Both the position numbers and the translations under genes were made by a program. The notes beneath the pieces were generated by a model, which saw only the letters and a program-made list of their open reading frames with translations, had not been told where the DNA came from and did not search any database. Below are positions 33,342-43,539 of a DNA stretch of 48,873 nucleotides, piece after piece. Location: assembly GCA_002027195.1 (NCBI GenBank), contig MWJO01000059.1, forward strand, positions 1-48,873, read 5' to 3'. Source of the DNA: Streptomyces sp. GKU 895 (GTDB taxonomy: Bacteria; Actinomycetota; Actinomycetes; Streptomycetales; Streptomycetaceae). Every line of letters starts with the position of its first letter. Positions within the stretch are counted from its first letter, which is position 1.

Positions 33342-36300
33342 CTTCGCCGAGGAACAGGCTCGCGACAACGGCCAGGATGTCGACATCCTGGGCTCGTTCG
33401 AGCATCTGAAGGAAGCTCTCTTCCGCTACTACAACACCCCATTCGGCCTGGCTGATCAGCGTCTGGAAGAGGAACGGCAGGCTCTCTTCGATGTGGACGG
33501 CGGGGTGTGGCGGCGTCCCTTGCTCGAAGTCCGCCCGCGATACACCACGGTGGACGCGGGCATAGCGGAGTCTGTCCGCTCAGCAGGCGCCCACCCTGAC
33601 CTCGCGGAACTGGTACAGCTCGGCCTGTTGCGAGGTGTTCCGTCGCTCTACGAACACCAGCATCGAGCCCTTGCCGCCGCGGTCCGAGATGGGCGCGATG
33701 TCGTTGTCACCGCAGGTACCGGCTCCGGCAAGACGGAGTCGTTCATGCTGCCCATCCTGGCCGACCTCGTCCGCGAATCCGAGAACTGGCCGATGGGGAC
33801 GCTGTCTTCGAACCGCTGGTGGGCATCTCCGGACAGCGAGTACCAGCCCCAGCGGGCAGGCGAGAGCGGTCGGCATGCGGCCGTACGGGCTCTTGTCCTC
33901 TACCCCATGAACGCCCTCGTTGACGATCAGATGATGCGTCTCCGCAAGGCTCTCGACAGCGACGAGGTCCGTGCATGGCTTGCGCGATCGCGCCCCGGCC
34001 ACCGCTTCTACTTCGGCCGGTACACAGGAGCGACGCCCGTACCTGGCGACATAGATTCGACCGCCGGCGTGAGGACGCTGCGCAAGGAGTTTGCCGCGAC
34101 GGAGGAGCGCTCGCGCCAGGCCCAGAAGGCAGCAGGAGATGGCCGGTTCTTCATCCCAAGACTCGACGGCGCGGAGATGCGCTGCCGCTGGGACATGATC
34201 CTTTCTCCGCCAGACATTATGATCACGAACTACAGCATGCTCAATGTGATGCTGATGCGGTCGCGTGAGTCGGGCATCTTCGACAAGACACGGCGCTGGT
34301 TGGACGAGGTCCCAGACGCCCGCTTCACCTTGGTCGTCGACGAGCTCCACATGTACCGGGGCACCGCGGGTACGGAAATCGCCTTCCTGCTGCGTAACCT
34401 GCGTCACCGGCTCGGCCTGGACGACAAGCCGGAGAAGTTCCGCATCCTCGCGGCTTCCGCGTCCCTTGAGGCTCCCCGCGACTTGGACTTCCTCCAGGAG
34501 TTTTTCGGTACTGACCGCGACCGGTTCGAGGTCCTCGGCGGCCAGCTGGTACTGCCGTCCCACACGCGGGCTGACATCTCCGAGCATGCCCCCGCGTACG
34601 CGGCCCTCGGCGCCGCTCCGGAGCCTGGCGAGGCTGAAAGGCTGCTGGCTGACACCGGGGCGGCAGATGCGTTCGTCAACGCTCTGCGTGACGGCGACCG
34701 GCTCATCGCGGACTTCGACACGGAGGTTGCCGCACGGCTCTTCCCTGCGGCTGAGGCTCCCGCCCAGGCGGACGCCATGCGCGGAGTCCTCGCGGCGCTG
34801 CGCAGCTCACAGGCCGCCGATACACCCAAACTCCGCGGACACCTCTTCTTCCGCAACATTCCTGGGGTATGGGCCTGTTCAGACCCCGAGTGCCCTGAAG
34901 CCCCCCGTAAGGAGGGTGCGGAGAGGACGGTCGGCAAGCTGTACCCTCGGCCCACCTCCCGATGCCGCTGTAACGCCCGCGTTCTCGAACTCCTCTACTG
35001 CCAGAATTGCGGGGACGTCTTCCTTGGCGGATACGCTCCCAAGTCGGCCTTCCAGAACAGCAAGAAGCGCCCCTTCGAGGCCGGCTTGCTTGCCGACTTG
35101 CCCGACCTCGACTCGCTTCCCGACGCTGCAGCCCTCGGGCCGAGCGCGGCCAACTACATTGTCTACTGGCCGCGCAAGGAGGAACCAGCCACGGAGAAAC
35201 TCGCCTGGCCCGCTACGTCTGACAAGGGTGTGCTGAGCGCCGACTTCGAGTTCAAGCGCAGTAAGTACGACCCGCTCACCGGCACGCTCCGGAATCACGC
35301 CGACCACACCGGCTGGTCATTCCACATCAGCGTTCCCCAGTCCAAGAAGGGGAACGCCCGTCTCAAAGCCGACAGCCTTCCCGCAGCACCGACCCAGTGC
35401 CCGTCCTGCGGCGACGACTGGGAGCTGAAGCAGTTGGGGAGCGAACATCTCAGCCTGAGTGACCCGCGTCGCATGCGTACCCCGGTCAGGTCTATGCGCA
35501 CCGGTTTCGAGAAGGTCAACCAGGTTCTCACGACTGGCATCCTTTCGCTCCTCCCGAACAAGCAGGCCGTCGTCTTCTCCGACAGCCGCCAGGACGCGGC
35601 CAAGCTTTCTGCTGGTCTTGGTCTCCGCCACTACCAGGACCTGCTGCGCTTGCTCCTCGCCGAGGGGGTAGCGGAACAAGGAGACCCGGTAGCGGACCTC
35701 GCCGCCGTGTCTGCCTTCTACCGGAAATCACCCGACACCCCGGTCGACAAGGAGACGGCCAGAGCCGCACAGAACAGGCTCGGGCCCGGGACCGCGATGC
35801 GTACGAGGCGTGGGTGAAGCTCCAGAAACCTCAGGCTGCCGCGAGTCTCGACGACCTCGACGATGATCTCCCCGACCCGACAGAGGAGGACTCGCTATAC
35901 GCTCTCCTCAGCCGGGTGCCCAGTATCGGCAGCCATGCTGCGACCGTTGCTGAGCGCCTAGTGCAGCTCGGCGCCAACCCCGGTGGCCCGAAGGCATCCC
36001 TTCAGCAGACGGCTTACCAGAAGGGCTCTCTGCCGCAGCCATGGACCTCGCTGTACCGCTGGCCAGAAGACGATGACGGCCGCGTACGGGACGAGTCCGG
36101 GCTTGTCCTGAGCGAGCGCCAGGAGCAGCTGCGCCAGGACATGCGGGAATCGCTCAGCACCGAACTGCTCAGTGGCCTTTTCGGCAGTGCCGGGCGCGAC
36201 TTCGAGTCGCTGGGGCTGGGCTGGCTCACCCTCACGACCGATCAAGCACCACTCGAAGCCGAGCGGGCGTCGGATGCCGCGCTCGCCCGTACGAGTCTGC

Positions 36301-38921
36301 GGGTCCTCGGCCACATGCGCAGGTTCGCCGGCCTGCGCGCGGTTGCGGACAACCCGCCCAAGAAGCTTGTGGACTTCTGGGTCCGTGCGGCTGAGCACCT
36401 CGGTCAGGACCCGGAAGACCTCCAAGCAACAGTGGAGCGGATCTGGGGAAAGGCCGTCATCAAGTACATCATCCAGCCCGAGCATGTGGCGCTGCGCCAC
36501 GGCAGCGCCGCGTCCTGGACCTGCTCCACCTGCAACCGCCGCCACCTTCATCCTGGCGTCGGCGTCTGCACGAAATGCGGACGGGTTCTGCCGACAGAGC
36601 CGGAGCGGTTCGAGAGCACCGACGCTGACTACTACGCCTGGATGGCGCGCAAGCAGTTCGGGCACTTTCGGCTCAACACGGCAGAACTCACAGGTCAGAC
36701 AGATCGCCTTGATGCTCAGGCCCGCCAAGCCCGTTTTCAGGGCATCTTCCTTGACGGCCAAGAACACAAGCTCCCCAACACCCTCGATGTCCTATCCGTC
36801 ACCACCACGATGGAAGCCGGTGTCGATATTGGTCCGCTCTCCGCGGTGCTCATGGCAAACATGCCTCCGACCCGGTTCAACTATCAGCAGCGGGTGGGAC
36901 GCGCAGGACGCCGTACTTCACCTGTCGCTCTTGCGCTGACGGTGTGCCGTGGCCGCAGCCACGATGAGCACTACTTCCAGGACCCGAAGCGCATCACCAA
37001 CGACCCGACACCCCGGCCGTATCTGTCCACCGACATGAAGGACATCTACCAGCGCGTCCTGGCAGCGGAAGTCCTACGCCAGGCCTTCGCAGCAGTCCAG
37101 GCCGCCGTGGAGGACGACGCAGGACCCGACCTGACTCGTAACGTCCATGGCCAGTTCGGATACTGCGCTGACTGGCCTACCGTCAGCGATGCCATCAGCG
37201 GCTGGATCAAGTCGCGTCACGCAAAGATCCGACGGCTGGCTGAAGCCCTTGCCGACCGCACCCAGAGTGTCTGGCCTCCAGACGAGGCAGCGACATGGGT
37301 GGCTTCGGAACTTGTCGAACGCGTTGGGCAGATCGCGGACCGGCCCAGTGGTCATCACGAACTCAGCCAGCGACTGGCGGAGTCAGGCCTGCTGCCTATG
37401 TTCGGATTTCCCACGTCAGCCCGGTACTTGTACACGAAGCGTCCCTTCGACTCGTACCCGTGGCCGCCGAGCGGAGTCGTTGACCGCTCACTGGACATCG
37501 CCATCTCGCAGTTCGCTCCCGGCGCGGAGACGGTGAAGGACGGACAGGTTCACACCGCTACGGGAGTCGTCGCATTCGAGCCAACGGGTAAGACTCCGCG
37601 AGCCGTTGATCAGCCGCTTGGACAGTCCATTCCCATCGGGATCTGCCGTGCTTGCGGACATCTGGCAGATAACGTGCAAATGCCTGCTGTACAGGAAGGC
37701 GGCGCCCCCCAACAGGCCTGCCTCGCTTGTGGAGCTGCTGACGGGTCGTACCGCGAGATAGAACTCCGTGAGCCGGCTGGTTTCTACTCCGGCGGCAAGG
37801 CCCGCGATTTCGACGGCAACTTTGCCTGGCGCGCGAGGTCTCTGGCTCCGCGCACAGCTGCCGATCTCGAGCGCGGGGCGCCGGAGAAGATTTCGACGGC
37901 GGGCATGGTCGTCCACGCGGGCAAAGGCCAGCGGTTCTCCATCAATGACAACGGTGGTCGGCTCTTCAGCTTCGCAAAGCTCACCCCGACTGCACGCTGG
38001 GCGGGCGCGTTCTTGGAGACCGGGGCGGCGGACCTGTTTCCCTGGCTGACGAAGGACATCGCAGCCGGCGAGGAACCACTGACCACTGCCATCGGCGCTA
38101 CCCAGCACACCGACTTGTTCCTCCTCGGTCCTCAGACCGGTGAGATCCCCGCTCTCGGCCTACGCCTCAGCCTGACGTCCGTACCTCAGAGCACCGGTTT
38201 CCTGGACGACCGCTCAGGCAGGCGAGCCGCCTGGTATTCGTTGGCCGCGCTGCTCCGGACCGCTGCGGGCTCGATCCTCCAAGTCCAGCCCAATGAGATC
38301 GCGTCGGGCATCCACGGAGCGGGATCGGGCAGCCGGGGGGCGCGCACATTCGCCTTCCTCTCTGACACGTTGGACAACGGTGCCGGCTACTGCACGCACC
38401 TTGCTGAGCCTGACGTCTTCAAGGAGCTCATGGCCACAGCGGATCGGATGCTGGCTGGCTTCTCCGCAGGAGCGCACGGCAGTGACTGCCGGGGATCGTG
38501 CTACGAGTGCCTCCGCGACTACACGAACATGGCGTACCACAGTCTGCTCGACTGGCGGCTGGCCGGCGACCTTCTGGCCATTCTCCAGGGCAGGTACTCC
38601 ACGAGCGATCAGAGTGCCCGGCAGGCTGCCGGGCTACTGCGGAACTGGGCTTCGGACTTCTCGTCCGAAGACGTGGAGTTCGTAGACGACCTTGGGGGTG
38701 CCGGGCCTGCCGTCCTCTACGAAGAGCAGTTCTGGGTCACGGCCAAGAGCCCGTTCGAGGCGGCCGACGGGTCGTTGCAGTCCGCCCGCATCCGTGCCGT
38801 ACGTGCCGCTGCCGCATCTGACGGGCGCGGCGTTCCGGACGTGGTGTTTGTCGACGACTTCCTCCTCGACAAGACGCCGTCGAAGGTCACGGCTCTGCTG
38901 ACCGACTTCAACAATAGGTAA
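33334..38921 (+). pseudogene. Giant DEXH helicase with C-terminal DUF1998/MZB-type region, one-base frameshift
   Basis: About 1862 residues once one base is restored. N-terminal half: motif I TAGTGSGKTESF (about residue 128), motif II VVDELHMY, AASAS (III), a zinc-rich insert (CSDPECP, CRCN, CQNCGDVF, CPSCGDDW) and motif IV VVFSDSRQDAAKL. C-terminal half: CSTCN/CTKCG, TTTMEAGVDIG (V), QRVGRAGRR (VI), CRACGH/CLACGA, and CRGSCYECLRDYTNMAYHSL ending the DUF1998-like part. The break is at 35788-35790, GGG where GGGG would give PGDRDAYEAWVKLQ. Neither half is a complete helicase. Architecture and size recall DruE of Druantia and the DrmA/DrmB pair of DISARM; which is closer needs alignment. Confidence 0.87.
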
Positions 38922-38933
38922 GAGACGCCGTTC

Positions 38934-38967
38934 CCCCTGCAGCCAAAAGTGGTCGGCTGCAGGGGGG
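38934..38967 (+). terminator. Terminator hairpin after the helicase gene
   Basis: CCCCCTGCAGCC (38934-38945) pairs perfectly with GGCTGCAGGGGG (38956-38967) around a 10-base loop. It starts 12 bases after the helicase stop and separates the operon from the PIN gene. Confidence 0.72.
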
Positions 38968-39082
38968 AGTTGAGGTGGCGGAAATGGCAGCAACAGCCGA
39001 GTCGGCACCGTTCGGCTGCCAGCAGCCTGTGTCAGGATGATCACTGGGTGACAGAGGACGAACGGCCGAGCCGGAGGCGGAT

Positions 39083-40507
39083 ATGAGCGACCCGGTACTC
39101 CTGCAGCGGTTCGCGGCATGGCTCCAGCCGCAGCCGTCGACGGAGGACAACGAACGCAGCTCGTTCTTTCAGAACGGGATCATCGTGCTCGACACGAACG
39201 TGCTTCTCAGCCTGTACGAGTACACGGAGACATCCCGCGAACAAGTGCTGTCCGCGCTTGAGCAGACCGCGGGACGGCTGTGGATGCCGTACCAGGTCGG
39301 CCTTGAGTTCGTCCGAGGCCGCCGCAGCACGCTTGAGTCGCGGAAGAGAGCGCTCGCGGACGCCGCGTCAGAGGTCAACAAGAAGCTGATGACCGCCCGC
39401 AAGGCGATCGTTGAGGCCAAGAACCTTGTATGCGCCCAACTCAACAAGTACGCCCAAGCGCCGGAAGAGATAGCGAACTTGAACGCCCTGGTCAAAGACG
39501 CCGATGTGGACCAGCATCTGTCCGTCTACCTGATTGAGTTCAAGCGTCACCTGGACATGTTGAAGGCTGATCATGGCCTGGCTCCGAATGCGGCGGATAC
39601 AGCGGACCCAATCCTGCCACGTGTCGCACAGCTCTATGGAGAGGGCGTCGGCCACCAGCCAGACGATAAGGTGTTGCGCAAGCGTCTGGAGGAAGCGACC
39701 GCTTTCCGCTTTCCGAACAAGATCCCTCCGGGGTTCGCAGACTCGAACAAGGAAACTCCGCTCAAGTCGGCTGGTGATTTCCTACTCTGGGAGGAACTGG
39801 TCGAGTACGTCAGTCAGCTTCCCGAGGCCAGCCGCCGAGTGCTGTTCGTATCAAACGATACGAAGGAGGACTGGTACGAATCCAGCTCTGGCACGAGCAA
39901 TTCACGTCCATGGCCGAGTCTGGTCGACGAGCTGAAGCGTCGTGCAGGCGCGGAGCTGAGGATCGAAACTCCGTTGAACTTTTATGGCGGGATCAGGGAG
40001 TTCCTGGACGTCGAGCTCGCAGAGGACACTTATGCAGAGATCGTTCGAGTCTCTGAGGCCTTCGAAGTGAAGGCCCAGAATGGCGAGCCGCAGGTAACCG
40101 AGGAGACCGCCTCCCAGTTCTCCCCGCCGGAGGGTCTGGCGCTCACCGCACTGCAGTCGGTAGGTCTCACGTCCTCGGCCGCACGGGCTGCTGTCGACTC
40201 CTCCTCTCCGTCTCATTGGCTGTTCCAGTGGTGGCTCATCGGCGTGACCGCCCAGCTCGGGCGGAGGGTTCCCGAGGGCTGGGAGCTCAGCGTCAGCATC
40301 GCGGCTGCATCGAGGGCTCCCGAGCCTCCGTCGCCGCTGTGGAAACCGGGCACAGTCCTGCCAGCGGGAGAGTGGTTGCACCGGGACTCGTCATGGATCG
40401 CGCCATGGTTCATGGAACTGCTGGACGCTACTCCCAAGGCAGACCGGGCCGTATTGCGCGGGCTCGCGGCGCAACAGGCAGAGGAGAACCGGCGCTCACG
40501 CGGCTGA
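39083..40507 (+). CDS. PIN-like domain protein (DUF4935-type), probable RNase-fold effector
   Basis: 474 residues. A PIN-like N-terminal half starts IIVLDTNVLLSLYEYTETSR (first acidic residue of the metal site), continues with WMPYQVGLEFVRGR (Glu), and closes with RRVLFVSNDTKEDWY (Asp pair). An inserted helical arm (about residues 85-190, EVNKKLMTARKAIVEAKNLV) is typical of the PIN_8/DUF4935 group seen in defence loci. The C-terminal about 150 residues are unassigned. ATG 39083 has CGGAGGCGG upstream. It is in the same direction as the helicase operon but has its own terminator-bounded unit. It is a likely nuclease effector; the activity is inferred from the fold. Confidence 0.8.
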   Translation: MSDPVLLQRFAAWLQPQPSTEDNERSSFFQNGIIVLDTNVLLSLYEYTETSREQVLSALEQTAGRLWMPYQVGLEFVRGRRSTLESRKRALADAASEVNKKLMTARKAIVEAKNLVCAQLNKYAQAPEEIANLNALVKDADVDQHLSVYLIEFKRHLDMLKADHGLAPNAADTADPILPRVAQLYGEGVGHQPDDKVLRKRLEEATAFRFPNKIPPGFADSNKETPLKSAGDFLLWEELVEYVSQLPEASRRVLFVSNDTKEDWYESSSGTSNSRPWPSLVDELKRRAGAELRIETPLNFYGGIREFLDVELAEDTYAEIVRVSEAFEVKAQNGEPQVTEETASQFSPPEGLALTALQSVGLTSSAARAAVDSSSPSHWLFQWWLIGVTAQLGRRVPEGWELSVSIAAASRAPEPPSPLWKPGTVLPAGEWLHRDSSWIAPWFMELLDATPKADRAVLRGLAAQQAEENRRSRG

Positions 40508-40576
40508 TCGTTCGAGTGTCTGGCGGATCAGGCTCGATAGGTACAAGCGGAAATTGGTTGCGAAGGGCAGGGCAGG

Positions 40577-41176
40577 GTGGCGATAGAGGGTCAGAATCAG
40601 GATGCACTCGAGGCATGGCGCTTGCTGAAGCCCAACACCGAGTTCGCGGTCAAGGAACTTAGTTTGGCCTTGGAGAATCCGGACGAGTCACCTGCCGCGC
40701 TTCTTGAAACCTATCTGTTCGCGAAGCGCGCGCTAGCTCAGTCAATGCAGATGCTGCTGCGGTCGCAATTGCCCGACTCCTGTGTCGAGTTCTATGAACT
40801 ACGGGCTCGCATTCAAGATGAAATGCACTCGAGGTTTTCGGAACATGTGCCCGAACAATACCTGAAGGTCCCGTATGGAACGAAGGCCAACGAAGAGCTG
40901 TTCGCTGTCCTGCACCGGGGGCTAGGCTCACCTGTCGACAATGCCCTTCTCCGCGCGATCAACGCGGACGACGTCCACACGGAGCGTCGTATAAGGGAGC
41001 TCAGAGAACTCGGTCTGGACATCACCTCGACCACAGTGAACGGTCGGCAACACTACACGCTCGGTTCGCTTGAGCTTGACGGTTCCAGGATTCGCGAACT
41101 CGTGGTGAAGGCGATTGGGAAATCGAAGGTGCTGTCTGAGAAAGAGAAGGACGAGATGAGCGCTCGGCTCTCGTAG
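40577..41176 (+). CDS. Unknown 199-aa protein with winged-helix-like C-terminus
   Basis: Not recognised. GTG 40577 (VAIEGQNQDALEAWRLL). The N-terminal half is helical. The C-terminal part, NALLRAINADDVHTERRIRELRELG with DITSTTVNGRQHYTLGSLEL, has the helix-turn-helix plus beta-wing pattern found in the DNA-binding ends of several restriction enzymes and regulators. There is a gap of about 70 bases after the PIN gene in the same direction, so co-transcription is possible. GC and codon use are less extreme than in core genes. It may be a DNA-recognition partner of the PIN protein; this is inference. Confidence 0.68.
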   Translation: MAIEGQNQDALEAWRLLKPNTEFAVKELSLALENPDESPAALLETYLFAKRALAQSMQMLLRSQLPDSCVEFYELRARIQDEMHSRFSEHVPEQYLKVPYGTKANEELFAVLHRGLGSPVDNALLRAINADDVHTERRIRELRELGLDITSTTVNGRQHYTLGSLELDGSRIRELVVKAIGKSKVLSEKEKDEMSARLS

Positions 41177-41726
41177 CAGGTATCTTGCCACTGTCAGGTT
41201 CCAGGAGTGTGGTGGAAGCCGGTTGAAGATGGCGATACCTCCTGGGGTGAACGCCAAGTTGCATATCGCGTTCATGGTGCCCTTTCCCAAACACTGTGGC
41301 GGCCGCGCCTCTGCCCGGCGTCTGCTTACTTGACTTGACCGCTGGGTGAAGACCTACCGGCACTTGTCGGGGCTGCACGGGATCGAGAGAGGCCTCCGTG
41401 GCCTCGTGTGATGTTTGGCTGCTGTGGGGCCGCCCGCTTCCTCGCCAGTGTCGTGCTTCCGCGGCCCGCCTCAAGGGCGCTGCGCGTCGGCTGCGCCGAT
41501 GACCCTGCGGGCCACCCTTGACCCGGGCCGCTGCAGCACGGGGGAGAAGCGAGGCGGGCGGCCCGGGAAGGCGGGTGGCCGAGGTCGGTTGGCGATCACG
41601 GTCGGTTTCCGGTCGGCCCGCGTTACCGGGCGCGGACGCGCCTCGCCTGCACGCCGGGTGGTTTGGCGGCTTGCGGGCCGCAGAAATTGCCTCGCTCCGG
41701 AGGTGGGGTGGGATGAGACTCGTCTT
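41177..41726. other. 550-base gene-poor stretch at the right edge of the defence island
   Basis: No supportable gene. Both strands have open frames, but they are GC-rich shadows. The left part (41177-41330) is AT-richer and resembles island DNA; the right part returns to very high GC. This change probably marks the island boundary. I found no tRNA, clear att repeat or IS end. Confidence 0.45.
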
Positions 41727-42347
41727 ATGACTGACATGGGGGCGTTTCGGGATGCCGTCGCTGCGTGGGTGGGGGGCGGCGGCGATGAGGGGCCTGCGGC
41801 TGAGCTTGCTGGGCTGTTGCCCGTTCGGGTCGTCGTGCTCGTTGAGGGGCTGAGTGACGTCGCCGCCGTCAATGCCCTCGCCGAGCGGCGGGGGCGGGAT
41901 CTGGAGGGGGAGGGGGTGTGCGTGTTGTCCATGGGTGGGGCCATGAATGTGGGGCGGTATGCCGGACTGCTTGGGCCCTCTGGGCTGGGGGTTCGGCTGG
42001 TGGGGCTGTGTGATGAGCGGGAGCGGCCCTACTACGTGCGGGGATTTGAGCGGGGCGGGGCCGGGGAGCAGGGGATCTTCGTCTGTGTGGCGGATCTTGA
42101 GGACGAGCTCATCCGTGCGCTGGGGGTGGCGCGCGTGGGGGAGCTGGTGGAGGAGGAGGGGGAGCTGCGGGCCCTGGAGATCTTTCTGCGGCAGCCTGCT
42201 CAGCAAGGGCGTGCTCCTGAGCAGCAGTTCCGGCGATTTCTCGGGACGAAGAAGGGGCGCAAGATCCGGTACGGGCGGGTTCTCGTCGAGGCGCTCGATG
42301 GGGAGCGGGTACCGGCTCCGTTGGAGGGTTTGCTCGCCAGCCTCTGA
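41727..42347 (+). CDS. Stand-alone TOPRIM-domain protein
   Basis: 206 residues, essentially one TOPRIM fold of the OLD-nuclease type (TOPRIM_4-like): VRVVVLVEGLSDVAAVNALA with the catalytic Glu, VCVLSMGGAMNVGRYAGLL, and VRLVGLCDERERPYYVRGF with the acidic metal residues (DER). The C-terminal part carries AQQGRAPEQQFRRFLGTKKG and YGRVLVEALDGERVPAPLEG. There is no ATPase domain, unlike OLD or GajA. ATG 41727 is the conserved-looking start; the frame is open 312 bases upstream without domain content. It lies just outside the defence island, but similar proteins occur as ordinary chromosomal genes in Streptomyces. Confidence 0.82.
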   Translation: MTDMGAFRDAVAAWVGGGGDEGPAAELAGLLPVRVVVLVEGLSDVAAVNALAERRGRDLEGEGVCVLSMGGAMNVGRYAGLLGPSGLGVRLVGLCDERERPYYVRGFERGGAGEQGIFVCVADLEDELIRALGVARVGELVEEEGELRALEIFLRQPAQQGRAPEQQFRRFLGTKKGRKIRYGRVLVEALDGERVPAPLEGLLASL

Positions 42348-42430
42348 CGTGCGTGCGAGTGACGGCCGCCCTGGCGGTGGTGGGCGGCCGTCAGCTGGGG
42401 TGTTTCCGGCTGCGCCGGTCAGGGCGCCCG

Positions 42431-43450
42431 CTACGCCGCCCCCGCCCCGTGGCACTCCCCGTACGCCTGGCCCGAGCCGCACCAGCACTCCGCCCCCCGC
42501 TGCGGCGGCCATGCCACCGCCCGGCCCCGGGCCGCGAGCGTCGTCGCGTACTGCGGGAGCAGCGCGCTGTCCGCCGGGGAGGATCCCTCCGATGCCGCGA
42601 AGGCCTCGTAGGACGGGACCGTGCCGGTGACGATGCCCAGGTTCGGGGTGCCGGAGGCCGCCAGTTCGCGCAGGGAGGCCTCTATCGTCGCGAGGTGCTC
42701 CTCGTGGGAGGGGTACTCCTCCGCCAGGGGCGCGTACGCGGTCAGCAGTTCCGTCAGTTCGTCCTTCGGCCAGTGCAGGACCGCCACGGGGAAGGGGCGG
42801 GAGAGGGCCTCGCGGTAGGTGCCGAGCTCTGCGCGGAGGCGGGAGATCTCCGCTGCCAGTTCCGCCGGGTTGTCCGAGCCGAGGGACCAGACGCGCTTGG
42901 GGTCGTGCAGCTCGTCCAAGGGCACGGGGGAGGTGTGGAGGGTGTCCGCCAGCATGTCCCAGTCGTCGTGTGCGGCGCCCAGCATCCTGCGGACCCGGTG
43001 GCGGCCGAAGAGGAGGGGATGCGTGGAGTACGGGGGCTCTGCCTCTTCCGTGAGGAGGAGACTGACTCCCTCCGTGAACGTCTCCTGGGCCTGCTCCAGC
43101 TCGTCGTGGGCTTCCAGGGCCTCCGCCACGATCACCCACGGTGCCGGGTCCCGGGGGGCCTCCGCGCGGACGCCGTCGATGATCGCCCTCGCCTCCGCCT
43201 CGTGGCCGTACTCCCAGAGGTTCGACGCCTTGAGGGCGCGTACCAGATGCGGGCTCTCCAGCGGAGCGGACGAGGACAGCAGGCGGTCGTAGAGGGTGGT
43301 CGCCGCGGGGCGGTCGCCGGACAGTTCCAGGTGGGCGGCGGCCTGCAGGAGCAGGGGCTCGGCGTCCTCGGGATACAGGCCGGCGGTCCGCTCCAGGCGT
43401 GCCGCTTCGGCGGTGTGGTCGACGTTCTCGGCAGGCGTGTCGGGGCGCAT
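42431..43450 (-). CDS. TPR-like protein with C-terminal SEC-C zinc motif
   Basis: 339 residues. The N-terminal half has TPR-like helical pairs (RLERTAGLYPEDAEPLLLQA, AHLELSGDRPAATTLYDRLL). The C-terminus ends with ECWCGSGQAYGECHG, the CxCxxG...CH SEC-C zinc motif also found in SecA and in many stand-alone proteins. Role not established. ATG 43450 follows no strong ribosome binding site. It is monocistronic, downstream of the GH30 gene on the same strand. Confidence 0.85.
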   Translation of the reverse strand: MRPDTPAENVDHTAEAARLERTAGLYPEDAEPLLLQAAAHLELSGDRPAATTLYDRLLSSSAPLESPHLVRALKASNLWEYGHEAEARAIIDGVRAEAPRDPAPWVIVAEALEAHDELEQAQETFTEGVSLLLTEEAEPPYSTHPLLFGRHRVRRMLGAAHDDWDMLADTLHTSPVPLDELHDPKRVWSLGSDNPAELAAEISRLRAELGTYREALSRPFPVAVLHWPKDELTELLTAYAPLAEEYPSHEEHLATIEASLRELAASGTPNLGIVTGTVPSYEAFAASEGSSPADSALLPQYATTLAARGRAVAWPPQRGAECWCGSGQAYGECHGAGAA

Positions 43451-43539
43451 GAGGGACACCGTACTGCCGAGCGGTGACAAGGGAGAGATCTCTGCAGGCC
43501 AGGGCCCGCCCCGGAACCCCGGCCCACCCCACACGCGGG

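Noticed and set aside
39083..40507. PIN protein as part of a classical VapBC toxin-antitoxin pair
   Set aside because: Far too long (474 aa) and no small antitoxin upstream; it fits the large DUF4935/PIN_8 type better.
41335..41411. Short frame reading KTYRHLSGLHGIERGLRGLV, perhaps a transposase or integrase tail
   Set aside because: Only about 22 residues, no conserved catalytic motif and an in-frame stop just upstream; cannot be tied to a family.
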